64,000 nt of DNA from Runella zeae DSM 19591. Lineage in GTDB: Bacteria > Bacteroidota > Bacteroidia > Cytophagales > Spirosomataceae. Positions within the stretch are counted from its first letter, which is position 1. Every line of letters starts with the position of its first letter. This document shows positions 20,039 through 27,975 of this stretch, in pieces. The position numbers and the translations under genes are program-made. The stretch is taken from assembly GCF_000423565.1 (NCBI RefSeq), contig NZ_AUIF01000032.1, forward strand, positions 79,445 through 143,444, written 5' to 3'. The notes beneath the pieces are model-generated. The model was not told where the DNA came from. It worked only from the letters and a program-made list of their open reading frames with translations, and ran no database searches.

Positions 20039-20081
20039 GAATAGCCTCTACTTCATATTTCATCCTAAAAAGATATTCAAA

Positions 20082-21548
20082 ATGAAAAAAAGATACTTTG
20101 TTTTTCCGAAAATAGCCACCTTGATTATTGCGTTGGTGTGCCTGCTATCTTCTTGTGAAAGTATTCTGAAAGAAGAACCAAAATCCCTTGCTGTCGAAAC
20201 TTTCTACAATACGGCGGCGGAAGTAGAAGCGGCCGTTAATGCTATTTATACACCGCTACGCAGTAGCAACACCAGTGGCATGGGGGTATATATCGCTGTG
20301 TTAGAAGCGCACATTGATTATGCTTACGGACGCGGCAGTTATTCTGTTTTGAACAATTTCCAAGGACTCGACAACGTAAACATTAGCCGTACGGCGGGTG
20401 CATGGGAAGGCTTTTATCTTAGCATTCGCAATGCCAACCTAGTCATCAAAAATGCTCCTAATGGGAAGTCTATTTCCAAGGCTAATATTGACAAATACCT
20501 GGCCGAAGCAAAATTTTTACGTGCTTTCAACTATTTTCATTTGGTCAGGAACTGGGGTGGTGTGCCTATACGAACAGAGGCTAACATGACCGATATCAAC
20601 GCCAAACGCAACTCCGTAGCCGAAGTCTATGACCTTATTTTGGCGGATTTGAAAGTGGCCGAAGCAGGTCTGCCTGAGCAAATATCTCAGTCGGGTCGTC
20701 CCTCCAAATGGGCGGCAAAAACCCTACTTGCCGACGTCTATTTAGAACTCAAACGCTACGCCGAAGCGCGCGATAAAGCCGAAGAAGTAATGCTTTCTAA
20801 GAAATTTTCGTTGGTGCCCGTCCAAACATCCGAAGATTTTCAAAAGATTTTTGGGCCTACCGTCGTCACCACTCCCGAAGAAGTATTTTACCTCAAATAT
20901 TCTCGCCAATCAGGACAGGGAAATCTTTGGCCTTGGCTCACCAATCACCCCGGTACACGACTTCACGGGGGAGGTGGCGTATATGGACACCACAGCGACA
21001 TCACCAATCCTGTTTATAAAAACTGGGATGACAAAGACCTTCGTAAAGGTCTTTGGTATAGTTGGAATATTGGTTTGGGAGCTACATCGATTTTGTCAAA
21101 AAAATTCATCGACCCTGACGCAATCGGTGGCTCAGGTGCGGGCAATGACGCCCCTTGGTATCGCTACGCCGATGTACTGCTCATCTATGCCGAGGCCGCT
21201 AGCCAAGCGGCCAACGGGCCTACAGCTACGGCATTAGAAGCCCTCAACCAAGTACACCGCCGCGCTTACGGCCTCGCTCCTACCAATGCGTCGGCGATTG
21301 ATTTCAAATTGGCTGATTATACTACCAACTCCTTTCTAGACTTGGTCATCAAAGAGCGTGGCTATGAGTTTCAATATGAAGGCAAACGCTGGCTAGAACT
21401 TAAACGTACGGGCAAAGCACAGCAAATCATCTTGGCCACCAAAAACAAGACCATTGCCGACAAAGCTTATTTGTGGCCCATTGCGGTATCCGAACTAGGC
21501 TACAATACCGCTATCGACCCCGTCAAAGATCAGAATCCGGGCTATTAG
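20082..21548 (+). CDS. SusD/RagB-family lipoprotein (locus 2)
   Basis: Glycan-binding partner of the upstream SusC, 488 aa. The signal MKKRYFVFPKIATLIIALVC continues to a LLSSC lipobox. SusD signatures: FYNTAAEVEAAVNAIYTPLR, YLAEAKFLRAFNYFHLVRNW, RYADVLLIYAEAASQAANG and ERGYEFQYEGKRWLELKRTG near the C-terminus. It overlaps no other gene if the next CDS starts at its ATG (21602), 53 bp downstream. Confidence 0.95.
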   Translation: MKKRYFVFPKIATLIIALVCLLSSCESILKEEPKSLAVETFYNTAAEVEAAVNAIYTPLRSSNTSGMGVYIAVLEAHIDYAYGRGSYSVLNNFQGLDNVNISRTAGAWEGFYLSIRNANLVIKNAPNGKSISKANIDKYLAEAKFLRAFNYFHLVRNWGGVPIRTEANMTDINAKRNSVAEVYDLILADLKVAEAGLPEQISQSGRPSKWAAKTLLADVYLELKRYAEARDKAEEVMLSKKFSLVPVQTSEDFQKIFGPTVVTTPEEVFYLKYSRQSGQGNLWPWLTNHPGTRLHGGGGVYGHHSDITNPVYKNWDDKDLRKGLWYSWNIGLGATSILSKKFIDPDAIGGSGAGNDAPWYRYADVLLIYAEAASQAANGPTATALEALNQVHRRAYGLAPTNASAIDFKLADYTTNSFLDLVIKERGYEFQYEGKRWLELKRTGKAQQIILATKNKTIADKAYLWPIAVSELGYNTAIDPVKDQNPGY

Positions 21549-21601
21549 GCCTATGGCGATTAGGCCCTATTCAATTTCTTCACATCCAAAACATCGAAAT
21601 C

Positions 21602-23056
21602 ATGAATTCCAACGATAATTTTGCCCCCCTTTCCTCCATGTTTAACCTCAATCGCCGTAAGTTTTTACAGTCGGCCATTGCCAGTACAAGTGCTTCTGCC
21701 TTACTTTCTCTAGAAGCCGAAGCAGCCGTTCCCGAAGCCAGTACGTTTAAAGAACCTGCCCAAAATCTTCCTATCAAAGAGGAAGTAGATGTGATGGTGT
21801 GCGGAGCAGGACCTGCGGGTGTATCAGCTGCTATCACCGCTGCAAGGGCGGGTGCCAAAACCCAACTCATCGAAATACATGGTTGTTTGGGAGGGGTATG
21901 GACGGCAGGGCTTCTGACTTATATTTTTGATTTTAATAAACCCGGCTTGACGAAAGAAATCAAAGCCAAGCTCGACGAAAGAGATGCTCGTCGCAACAAA
22001 ATCGCCGATCAGTTTGTATACCATCCCGACGAAATGAAGCTGCTTTTGGAAGAAATGTGCCAAGAAGCAGGGGTGAAATTTTTGTTGCACACGCGAGTAG
22101 CGGCGGCCTATCGCGACAAAAAACGCCTCACCACCGCCATTACCGAATCAAAGTCGGGTCGAGAAGCATGGAAGGCCAAGGTGTTTATTGATGCTACTGG
22201 CGACGGTGACCTCGGTGCCCAAGCTGGCAATGCTTGGGAAATCGGGAAAGGCGGCGACACTTGCCCTTGTCAACCTCTGACGCTCAATGTATTGGCTGTA
22301 GTAAAAGACCCCGCTGCGCTCAAACAATACATATCATTTTATACCAACGAAGGTGAACGGGCCAATTGGCACGTACCTGCCGTCAATGCCTTTATGAAAG
22401 AAATCAAACGGGCTGGTATCACGCCTTCTTATGGTATGCCAACTTTGTTTTTGATTCGGGAAAATCTGGTAATGATTATGGTCAATCATGAGTATAACAT
22501 CAAGGCATTTGACGCCACCGAAATCACCGACGCTACCGTACGCGCCCGCGCCGAAGTATACAATATCGTAAGAGGGCTCAACAAGCTCGGTGGACCCTGG
22601 GAGGGAATGCAAATCGTGGCTACACCTGAGCAAATAGGTATCCGTGACGGTCGACGAATTCAGGGGCGTTATACCGTTACGAAAGAAGATTTAGTAGTGG
22701 GAGCTCGCCATACCGATGCCGTCACCCGCCCTACTTTTGGGGTGGATATTCATGCTACCGACCGCAAAACCAACGAAGTAGAAACCATTTCGCGCGGAGG
22801 TATCAAGATGATTCCGTATGATATTCCTCTGCGAGCACTCATTGCCAAAGATGTAGATGGGCTTATGATGGCGGGTCGATGCATCAGCGGCGATTTCACC
22901 GCCCATGCCAGCTATCGTGTCACGGGCAATGCCGTTGCGATGGGTGAAGCCGCCGGTGCGGTAGCCGCCTTAGCCGCCAAAAACAATAAACTCCCCCACG
23001 AAATCGACTGGAGTGATGCCGCCCAATTGCTACATCAACTTGGGATGCGTAGTTAA
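21602..23056 (+). CDS. Exported FAD-dependent oxidoreductase (FAD_oxidored type)
   Basis: Flavoprotein redox enzyme, probably exported and acting on a substrate taken up by SusCD locus 2. It has 484 aa from the ATG at 21602; reading further upstream would overlap the SusD gene. The N-terminus NLNRRKFLQSAIASTSASAL resembles a twin-arginine signal (RRKFLQ). The dinucleotide-binding motif is VMVCGAGPAGVSAAITAARA, followed by IEIHGCLGGVWTAGLLTYIF. The second FAD-contact region is VFIDATGDGDLGAQAG, and the C-terminal motif is MMAGRCISGDFTAHASYRVT. This pattern is typical of FAD_oxidored proteins found beside glycan loci; the substrate is unknown. The final codon lies just before the first three-hairpin repeat, which may help end transcription. 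Confidence 0.88.
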   Translation: MNSNDNFAPLSSMFNLNRRKFLQSAIASTSASALLSLEAEAAVPEASTFKEPAQNLPIKEEVDVMVCGAGPAGVSAAITAARAGAKTQLIEIHGCLGGVWTAGLLTYIFDFNKPGLTKEIKAKLDERDARRNKIADQFVYHPDEMKLLLEEMCQEAGVKFLLHTRVAAAYRDKKRLTTAITESKSGREAWKAKVFIDATGDGDLGAQAGNAWEIGKGGDTCPCQPLTLNVLAVVKDPAALKQYISFYTNEGERANWHVPAVNAFMKEIKRAGITPSYGMPTLFLIRENLVMIMVNHEYNIKAFDATEITDATVRARAEVYNIVRGLNKLGGPWEGMQIVATPEQIGIRDGRRIQGRYTVTKEDLVVGARHTDAVTRPTFGVDIHATDRKTNEVETISRGGIKMIPYDIPLRALIAKDVDGLMMAGRCISGDFTAHASYRVTGNAVAMGEAAGAVAALAAKNNKLPHEIDWSDAAQLLHQLGMRS

Positions 23057-23064
23057 GTGACCTC

Positions 23065-23187
23065 TATCCCCAAATCGGAATTTGGGGATTTGTGGGCATT
23101 GCGTCTCTGACGCACAACAATTACATTCAAATACGTCAGAGACGCAATGCCGTAAGCGTCCCGAAACATAGTTCGGGACGAGCAAAG
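23065..23187 (+). repeat. Three-hairpin repeat, copy A
   Basis: Hairpin H1 (CCCCAAAT...ATTTGGGG, 23067-23088), H2 with two perfect 18-bp arms (GGCATTGCGTCTCTGACG at 23095, complement ending at 23151), and H3 (CGTCCCGAA...TTCGGGACG, 23157-23180). The centre of H1 is inverted relative to the other copies. Confidence 0.9.
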
Positions 23188-23200
23188 CACGTGTGAGAGA

Positions 23201-23227
23201 CTTGTCAAGTTTTCAAAACTTGACAAG
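23201..23227. other. Perfect palindromic hairpin between repeat copies A and B
   Basis: CTTGTCAAGTTTT and AAAACTTGACAAG form a 13-bp perfect stem around a single C. GCTTTTCTC follows on the plus strand, so it might end the oxidoreductase transcript. Part of the right arm with its flank (ACTTGACAA..GCTTTTCTCTCTA) recurs before copy D at about 27833. Confidence 0.6.
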
Positions 23228-23240
23228 GCTTTTCTCTCTA

Positions 23241-23362
23241 TCCCCAAATTCCGATTTGGGGATTTTTTTGGCATGGCGTCTCCGACGCACAACAATTACA
23301 TTCAAATACGTCGGAGACGCAATGCCGTAAGCGTCTCGAAACATAGTTCGGGACGAGCAAAG
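23241..23362 (+). repeat. Three-hairpin repeat, copy B
   Basis: Same order H1-H2-H3 as copy A, in tandem with it. H2 arms read GCGTCTCCGACG and CGTCGGAGACGC, a paired T-A to C-G change relative to copy A. H3 has one changed base (CGTCTCGAA). It ends 28 bp from the 3' end of the minus-strand LRR gene. Confidence 0.9.
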
Positions 23363-23389
23363 TCTTTCTAAAGGTTTTGAACCCTACAA

Positions 23390-26300
23390 TCAAGAAATAT
23401 CCCGATTGAGTTCTTGAAAGAAAGTCAGAATGTCATCATAGGTTTTACCATAGACGATATTTTGGATTTTGCGGTCTTGAGTAAAAGAGGAGGCATCTTT
23501 TTCTAAAACTAATCGGTATTGATGGTGTTCGGAATCGATATTCTGTTTGCTCCATTTTAGCAGTTTTCCAAAATTAGGATCTTCCAACCCTGCACCGTAG
23601 CCTACGTAGACAATGTGTTTAGATAAAGAAATTGCTTTTTCCAACTCTTGAAAAAAGGTATTGTTTGTTAAATCCTGATACGAACGAATCCCTAAAATGA
23701 CAGATTCGGCGTCATCATAGTGCCCATGCAGATGAACAACGGCTTTTCGATTGTCGTTTAATACTTCTTGGATTTTATCGCTTTGGCGATTGGTAATGTG
23801 TGGATACTTTAAAATATCCTCGATAAGGTTGTCATAATTGGTGGTAAAAATCGGTGCGTTTAGTTTACCAATTTCTTCGATTAACTCTTTTCGTAAAGGC
23901 TGTAAACTACCAACGCTTTTTCGGAGCCATGTTTTGAAGTGAGTATTTGTTTCTAGTTTGCTGGTGAGTATTGCGGCGACGGAAAGCCATTCCTCTATGT
24001 CATCTCTGGATAAGTCCTTTTTTTTGCTATTTACCCAATCTTGGTCACATCCTTGGATAGGAATGGATTGACAATAATCTATTCCGTGTGTAAGCAGACC
24101 CTTCCAAGTAGCTAAGGAGGCATTTTGGGTAGTATAAGCCGATACTCCAGTACCTAGAAAAAAAACGGCTTTATTTTGTTTTAGCTTATCCACCAAGGAA
24201 AGATAGTTGGCTGTTTTGGTAAAGTTTATCATAAATAGAGGTTGTTGGGTGAATCCTTGTGCGATGCTGATGGTACCGATTTGTTGTTTGGAATACTCAA
24301 TTTTCTTACGTTGGGTTTGTTGGTTTTCGTAGATTGTAGTACGCTCTAGAGGATAAATTTCATTTAATTCATGGAAAATTTTACCGTACAGCTCGGCTGT
24401 TTCAGCCCATATTTTCATTTCGTTTTCGACTACTTCTACAGTTCCTCTGCAATGGTTGTGGTCTACCAATGAGATATAATTTTGATAAAAGCTTTCTTCT
24501 TCTTCTTGGTGACAATGAGCCAAGATAGCCACCTGTAGACGCTGGATGATGGCTCCGTACATAAACGGGAACTCAATGGAAAAGTAGCGTTGTTTTTCAG
24601 TCCAGATGATTTTGTCGGCAGTTTTTACTTTAGAAAACAAAGACGGCATCAGATAACGATAGGGCCTGATTATCTTTTTGGGATAGGGATGATAATTAGA
24701 ACGTAGTTCGGTCATTAGTCCGCTTTTGAGGAGATAGCTTTTGAAGAGTGCCTGCTCTTCCGTGGAGTAATCTTGCCAGATTTTTTGAAAGTCATCATCA
24801 TTGAGTTTGCCATTAGTGCTTTTTAAAGGGTTCGGGTCTTTGATTGAAATTGCCTTATAAACGGCGTTTAGTACCCAATGGGTCTGGAGAATGATTTTAT
24901 CTTGATACAAATCTTTGTAATAACTGACTACACCCGTTTGGGAAAAGTATTCTAAAAGTGCCAGGGGATTAGAGATTTGATGTTGATTGCAGAGCTGGTC
25001 ATACTTAGTCATCGAAAGTGTAGATTGGGTTTGCTTTTTTTTTTCTAGGGCTGATTGTACCAAATGCCAAGAAAGGGGATAGTCTTGAATGGGGTATTGC
25101 TCCAGAAGAGTTTCGATTTCGGTTTCCAAAACATTCTTGAATTTGTTGACTCCCGTAGTATCATGTTTGCAATCGAAACGATACTGGCTAGTGTCCAGAT
25201 AAATGCCTTTCTGTTTGTAGCGTTTTACTAGTTCTGTCAATGTGAAATCGTCGGGAAAGTGGGAGTGAAATTCATCGTTGATGACATTTTCGACCAGCAA
25301 CACACGACTCCCTTTACCATAATCTGCAATAAAATCCAGCCAATAGCGAAGAGGATGCGTATCATCTTGGCTGCAATGTTTGAGTTCGGTTTTGGTGTAT
25401 AGCAACACATAAATTGCGCGCTGGCCTAAGAATAAGCGGTGGGTTCCGTGAAAAATATCCTGCCCGCCAAAATCCCATACATTGACGGTGACATTGGGTA
25501 GGGCATTTTGCCAGCTATTGAGGGCAATACCGTCTGTACGGTCATGGATGTCGATATGAGTTGCTTTTCCTTCTTTCAGGTGGCTGTATAGGGTACTTTT
25601 TCCAGCACAGCCGTCTCCCAAAAACAAAAGTTTGACATTGCGGTGGGGGGTAGTACCCTGTTTGCTGTCCTTAAATCTTGCCCGTAGTTTATCGATATCA
25701 GTTATTATCTCTTGTTCTAAAGGAAGCTCAGGATTGCCTGAGAAATCAACTTTTTTAAGGTATTTTAATTCACATATTGATTCTAATTGGTCAATGTCAC
25801 GGAGATGGTTGTCGCAAAGCTCTAATTCAGTCAGCTGTGAGAGTTTAGCTAGGTCTTTGACTTCAACGATACAATTATCGCTAAGGTTTAATACTTTCAG
25901 CTGTGAGAGTTTAGCTAACTCCTTAACGTCAGTAAATCCGTTGCTACAAAGATTCAATTCCTCTAATTGATATAGATTAGCTAGCTCTTTTACATCAGTA
26001 ATTTTATTGGAACTAAGGTCTAACTCCTTCAATTGGAAGAGTTTAGCTAGACTTTTTACATCTGTGATTTGGTTATTACAAAGGTTTAATTCTTTTAATT
26101 GATGTAGGCTAACCAACTCTTTGATATCAGAGATTTGATTGTCAATAAGATATAAATTTACTAGCTGAGATAGTTGCCCGAGTTCTTTAATGTCAGTGAC
26201 TTGATTGTGACTTATGTCTAAAGTCTTGAGTTGATATAGGTTAGCCAGCCCTTTGATGTCAGTGATTTGATTGGAATTTAGGCTTAAGCTCACTAGCTGA

Positions 26301-27232
26301 GATAACTGAGCTAGCTCTTTGATGTCAGTGATTTGATTGGAACTGAGGTCTAATTCCCGTAGTTGAGTTAGGTGAGTCAGGGCAGTGATATCAGTGATTT
26401 CATTGTCACTAAGGTCTAATTCATTCAGATGAAAAAGTTTCGAAAGTTCTTTGATCTCACTGATATGGTTACCACTAAGTTTTAATTTTTTCAATTTAGA
26501 GAGTTGTGCTAACCCTTTGATATTACTAATTTTATTTTCATTAAGATCTAAGTTGACAAGCTGCTTGAACTGATCCAACCCTTTGGTGTCAGTTATTTGA
26601 TTGTAACCTAGCTCTAGAGTTGCTAGCTGAGCCAATTTAGCCAAAGGTTTGACGTTAGTGATTTGATTACCCCTTATGTTTAATTTTTCCAATTTAGCTA
26701 GGTGAATCAGCTCTTCAACATCAGTGATTTGATTATAACTGAGGTCTAATATTACCAGATGAGATAGATGTTTCAGATCTTCAACATCAGTGATTTGATT
26801 GTAACTGAGGTCTAAGTTAACAAGTTGCTTGAGCTTAGCCAGCTCTTTGGTGTCAGTGATTTGATTGTAACCTAGCTCTAGAGTTGCTAGCTGAGTTAGT
26901 TTAGCCAGAGGTTTTACGTTAGAGATTTGATTGTTACCTAGGTTCAAATGTACTAGCCTAGATAGCTTAGCAAGCTCAGTAATGTCAGTGATTTTATTGG
27001 AACGAAGGTGTAGTTCTTTCAATTGAGCTAATTTAGTCAACTCATTGATGCCAATAATTTGACTGTCAGGAATTACAATTCCCCAAATCTGATTAGTATG
27101 ATTTGTAACATAATAAAATACCTTATAAAAATAGAATTGGTTGCGCAATGTTCTAAACTCCTCTTCATTTAAGCGGGTAAATTTTAGTCCCCATGCTTTT
27201 TCTAGTTGTAAGATTTCAATAGGTGTAGTCAT
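23390..27232 (-). CDS. LRR-Roc-COR-SIR2 multidomain protein (Roco GTPase fused to a SIR2-like domain); candidate immune effector
   Basis: A 1280-aa cytoplasmic protein with no signal peptide or membrane segment. Residues about 62-500 are some 20 leucine-rich repeats of 22 residues (consensus L..L.QL..L.LS.NQITDIKEL, SDS22-like). Residues about 530-700 are a Roc GTPase domain with P-loop GDGCAGKST (539-547) and switch DFGGQ (587-591). The G4 motif is degenerate (NVIND at 649-653, no Lys). Residues about 715-960 resemble a COR domain (KIILQTHWVLNAVYKAI). Residues about 1018-1275 are a SIR2-like domain with FLGTGVS (1025-1031), FTTNYDNLIE (1129-1138) and VVHLHG (1165-1170), the Asn and His expected for NAD cleavage. 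Established: SIR2 domains are NAD-depleting effectors in several phage-defence systems, and Roco GTPases use LRRs as sensors. Inferred: a one-gene sensor-switch-effector protein. It is bracketed by repeat copies and has no obvious operon partner. Confidence 0.88.
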   Translation of the reverse strand: MTTPIEILQLEKAWGLKFTRLNEEEFRTLRNQFYFYKVFYYVTNHTNQIWGIVIPDSQIIGINELTKLAQLKELHLRSNKITDITELAKLSRLVHLNLGNNQISNVKPLAKLTQLATLELGYNQITDTKELAKLKQLVNLDLSYNQITDVEDLKHLSHLVILDLSYNQITDVEELIHLAKLEKLNIRGNQITNVKPLAKLAQLATLELGYNQITDTKGLDQFKQLVNLDLNENKISNIKGLAQLSKLKKLKLSGNHISEIKELSKLFHLNELDLSDNEITDITALTHLTQLRELDLSSNQITDIKELAQLSQLVSLSLNSNQITDIKGLANLYQLKTLDISHNQVTDIKELGQLSQLVNLYLIDNQISDIKELVSLHQLKELNLCNNQITDVKSLAKLFQLKELDLSSNKITDVKELANLYQLEELNLCSNGFTDVKELAKLSQLKVLNLSDNCIVEVKDLAKLSQLTELELCDNHLRDIDQLESICELKYLKKVDFSGNPELPLEQEIITDIDKLRARFKDSKQGTTPHRNVKLLFLGDGCAGKSTLYSHLKEGKATHIDIHDRTDGIALNSWQNALPNVTVNVWDFGGQDIFHGTHRLFLGQRAIYVLLYTKTELKHCSQDDTHPLRYWLDFIADYGKGSRVLLVENVINDEFHSHFPDDFTLTELVKRYKQKGIYLDTSQYRFDCKHDTTGVNKFKNVLETEIETLLEQYPIQDYPLSWHLVQSALEKKKQTQSTLSMTKYDQLCNQHQISNPLALLEYFSQTGVVSYYKDLYQDKIILQTHWVLNAVYKAISIKDPNPLKSTNGKLNDDDFQKIWQDYSTEEQALFKSYLLKSGLMTELRSNYHPYPKKIIRPYRYLMPSLFSKVKTADKIIWTEKQRYFSIEFPFMYGAIIQRLQVAILAHCHQEEEESFYQNYISLVDHNHCRGTVEVVENEMKIWAETAELYGKIFHELNEIYPLERTTIYENQQTQRKKIEYSKQQIGTISIAQGFTQQPLFMINFTKTANYLSLVDKLKQNKAVFFLGTGVSAYTTQNASLATWKGLLTHGIDYCQSIPIQGCDQDWVNSKKKDLSRDDIEEWLSVAAILTSKLETNTHFKTWLRKSVGSLQPLRKELIEEIGKLNAPIFTTNYDNLIEDILKYPHITNRQSDKIQEVLNDNRKAVVHLHGHYDDAESVILGIRSYQDLTNNTFFQELEKAISLSKHIVYVGYGAGLEDPNFGKLLKWSKQNIDSEHHQYRLVLEKDASSFTQDRKIQNIVYGKTYDDILTFFQELNRDIS
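25733..27049 (-). repeat. Tandem 66-bp coding repeats encoding the LRR array
   Basis: About 20 in-frame 66-bp units. Residues 106-145 and 194-233, exactly 88 residues (four units) apart, are nearly identical (both contain QLATLELGYNQITDTK), which shows a block duplication within the array. Confidence 0.85.
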
Positions 27233-27301
27233 ATAAGGTTTTAGAGTAGAAGGTCGTTGAGTAAAAGGGGATTAAATATATAAAAGCTTTCGTTTTATTT
27301 A

Positions 27302-27342
27302 AAAAAATAAAAAAGACCGAGGGCAAATGCAGTCGGTCTTTT
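27302..27342 (-). terminator. Minus-strand intrinsic terminator upstream of the LRR gene
   Basis: AAAAGACCGA (27311-27320) pairs with TCGGTCTTTT (27333-27342) around a 12-nt loop. Read on the minus strand, the stem is followed by a T-rich run (complement of 27302-27310). It would stop minus-strand transcripts arriving from 27542-30427 before the LRR gene, implying that the LRR gene has its own promoter. Confidence 0.65.
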
Positions 27343-27392
27343 GGGTATTACATCTACTAAAATAAATGTCATTAAAGTTATTTTATAAGTTG

Positions 27393-27512
27393 TCCCCAAA
27401 TTCCGATTTGGGGATTTTTGGCATAGCGTCTCCGACGCACACCAATTATACTCAAATGCGTCAGAGACGCAATGCCATAAACGTCCCGAAACATAGTTCG
27501 GGACGAGCAAAG
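27393..27512 (+). repeat. Three-hairpin repeat, copy C
   Basis: H1-H2-H3 unit standing alone upstream of the LRR gene. H2 arms carry mismatches (GGCATAGCGTCTCCGACGC against GCGTCAGAGACGCAATGCC). The loop resembles that of copies A and B (ACCAATTATACTCAAAT). Confidence 0.88.
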
Positions 27513-27541
27513 TTCGACTTACTGGTAAAACCTTCTCAGAA

Positions 27542-27727
27542 CTAGAGTCTCATTGTTTTGCAGAATGCCTTCTGGTACATATCAATCATTCCTTTTTCTA
27601 AAAGTGAGGGTAATGTTCGAGGTAAGCTTTGGATATCTGAGCGGCTACTTTTTTGGGAGGCGAGATAAAGTAAGAAGCCTAGCGCATCGGCCTGTTGGGC
27701 GCTAATCCCTAATTTTTGAAAAATCAT
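27542..27727 (-). CDS. Small hypothetical protein or gene remnant (61 aa)
   Basis: The frame starts MIFQKLGISAQQADALGFLL and ends KAFCKTMRL, with protein-like composition (an amphipathic helix GFLLYLASQKS), unlike the frames that run through the neighbouring repeats. I do not recognise it. It lies between repeat copies C and D and could be the surviving piece of a longer gene broken by repeat insertion, or a real small gene read from the same direction as the operon at 27976-30427. Confidence 0.3.
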   Translation of the reverse strand: MIFQKLGISAQQADALGFLLYLASQKSSRSDIQSLPRTLPSLLEKGMIDMYQKAFCKTMRL

Positions 27728-27792
27728 CTCCGACTATGGGGAGCTACCCTATGGCCGAAACGCTTGAAAGACTTGCGTCATCCACCACCAAT

Positions 27793-27830
27793 CGTAAACA
27801 TCCCGAAACATAGTTCGGGACGAGTGAAAG
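27793..27830 (+). repeat. Solo H3 fragment of the three-hairpin repeat
   Basis: Contains the H3 core (CCCGAAACATAGTTCGGGACG) with the usual upstream CGTAAAC spacer. H1 and H2 are missing. It lies immediately upstream of copy D, mirroring the A-B tandem arrangement. Confidence 0.8.
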
Positions 27831-27855
27831 GGACTTGACAAAGCTTTTCTCTCTA

Positions 27856-27970
27856 TCCCCAAATTCCGATTTGGGGATTTTTTGGCATGGCGTCTCCGAC
27901 GCACAGATTTTAAATGCGTCAGAGACGCAATGCCATAAACGTCCCGAAACATAGTTCGGGACGAGCCAAG
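27856..27970 (+). repeat. Three-hairpin repeat, copy D
   Basis: H1-H2-H3 unit with the shorter H2 loop type (CACAGATTTTAAATG). It is preceded from about 27833 by the same leader (ACTTGACAA.GCTTTTCTCTCTA) as copy B. It abuts the 3' end of the minus-strand gene at 27976. Confidence 0.88.
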
Positions 27971-27975
27971 TATTT

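Noticed and set aside
23053..23295. Open frames of 60-106 codons through the repeat copies (also at 27295-27510, 27744-28064, 30638-30989), all encoding similar PNRNLGI- and VPNYVSG-like peptides
   Set aside because: They follow the repeat on either strand, share sequence only because the hairpins repeat, and have no start signals or protein-like composition.
25733..27049. Regularly spaced direct repeats that could be mistaken for a CRISPR array or minisatellite
   Set aside because: The 66-bp period keeps frame and encodes LRRs; there are no unique spacers of constant length between identical repeats.
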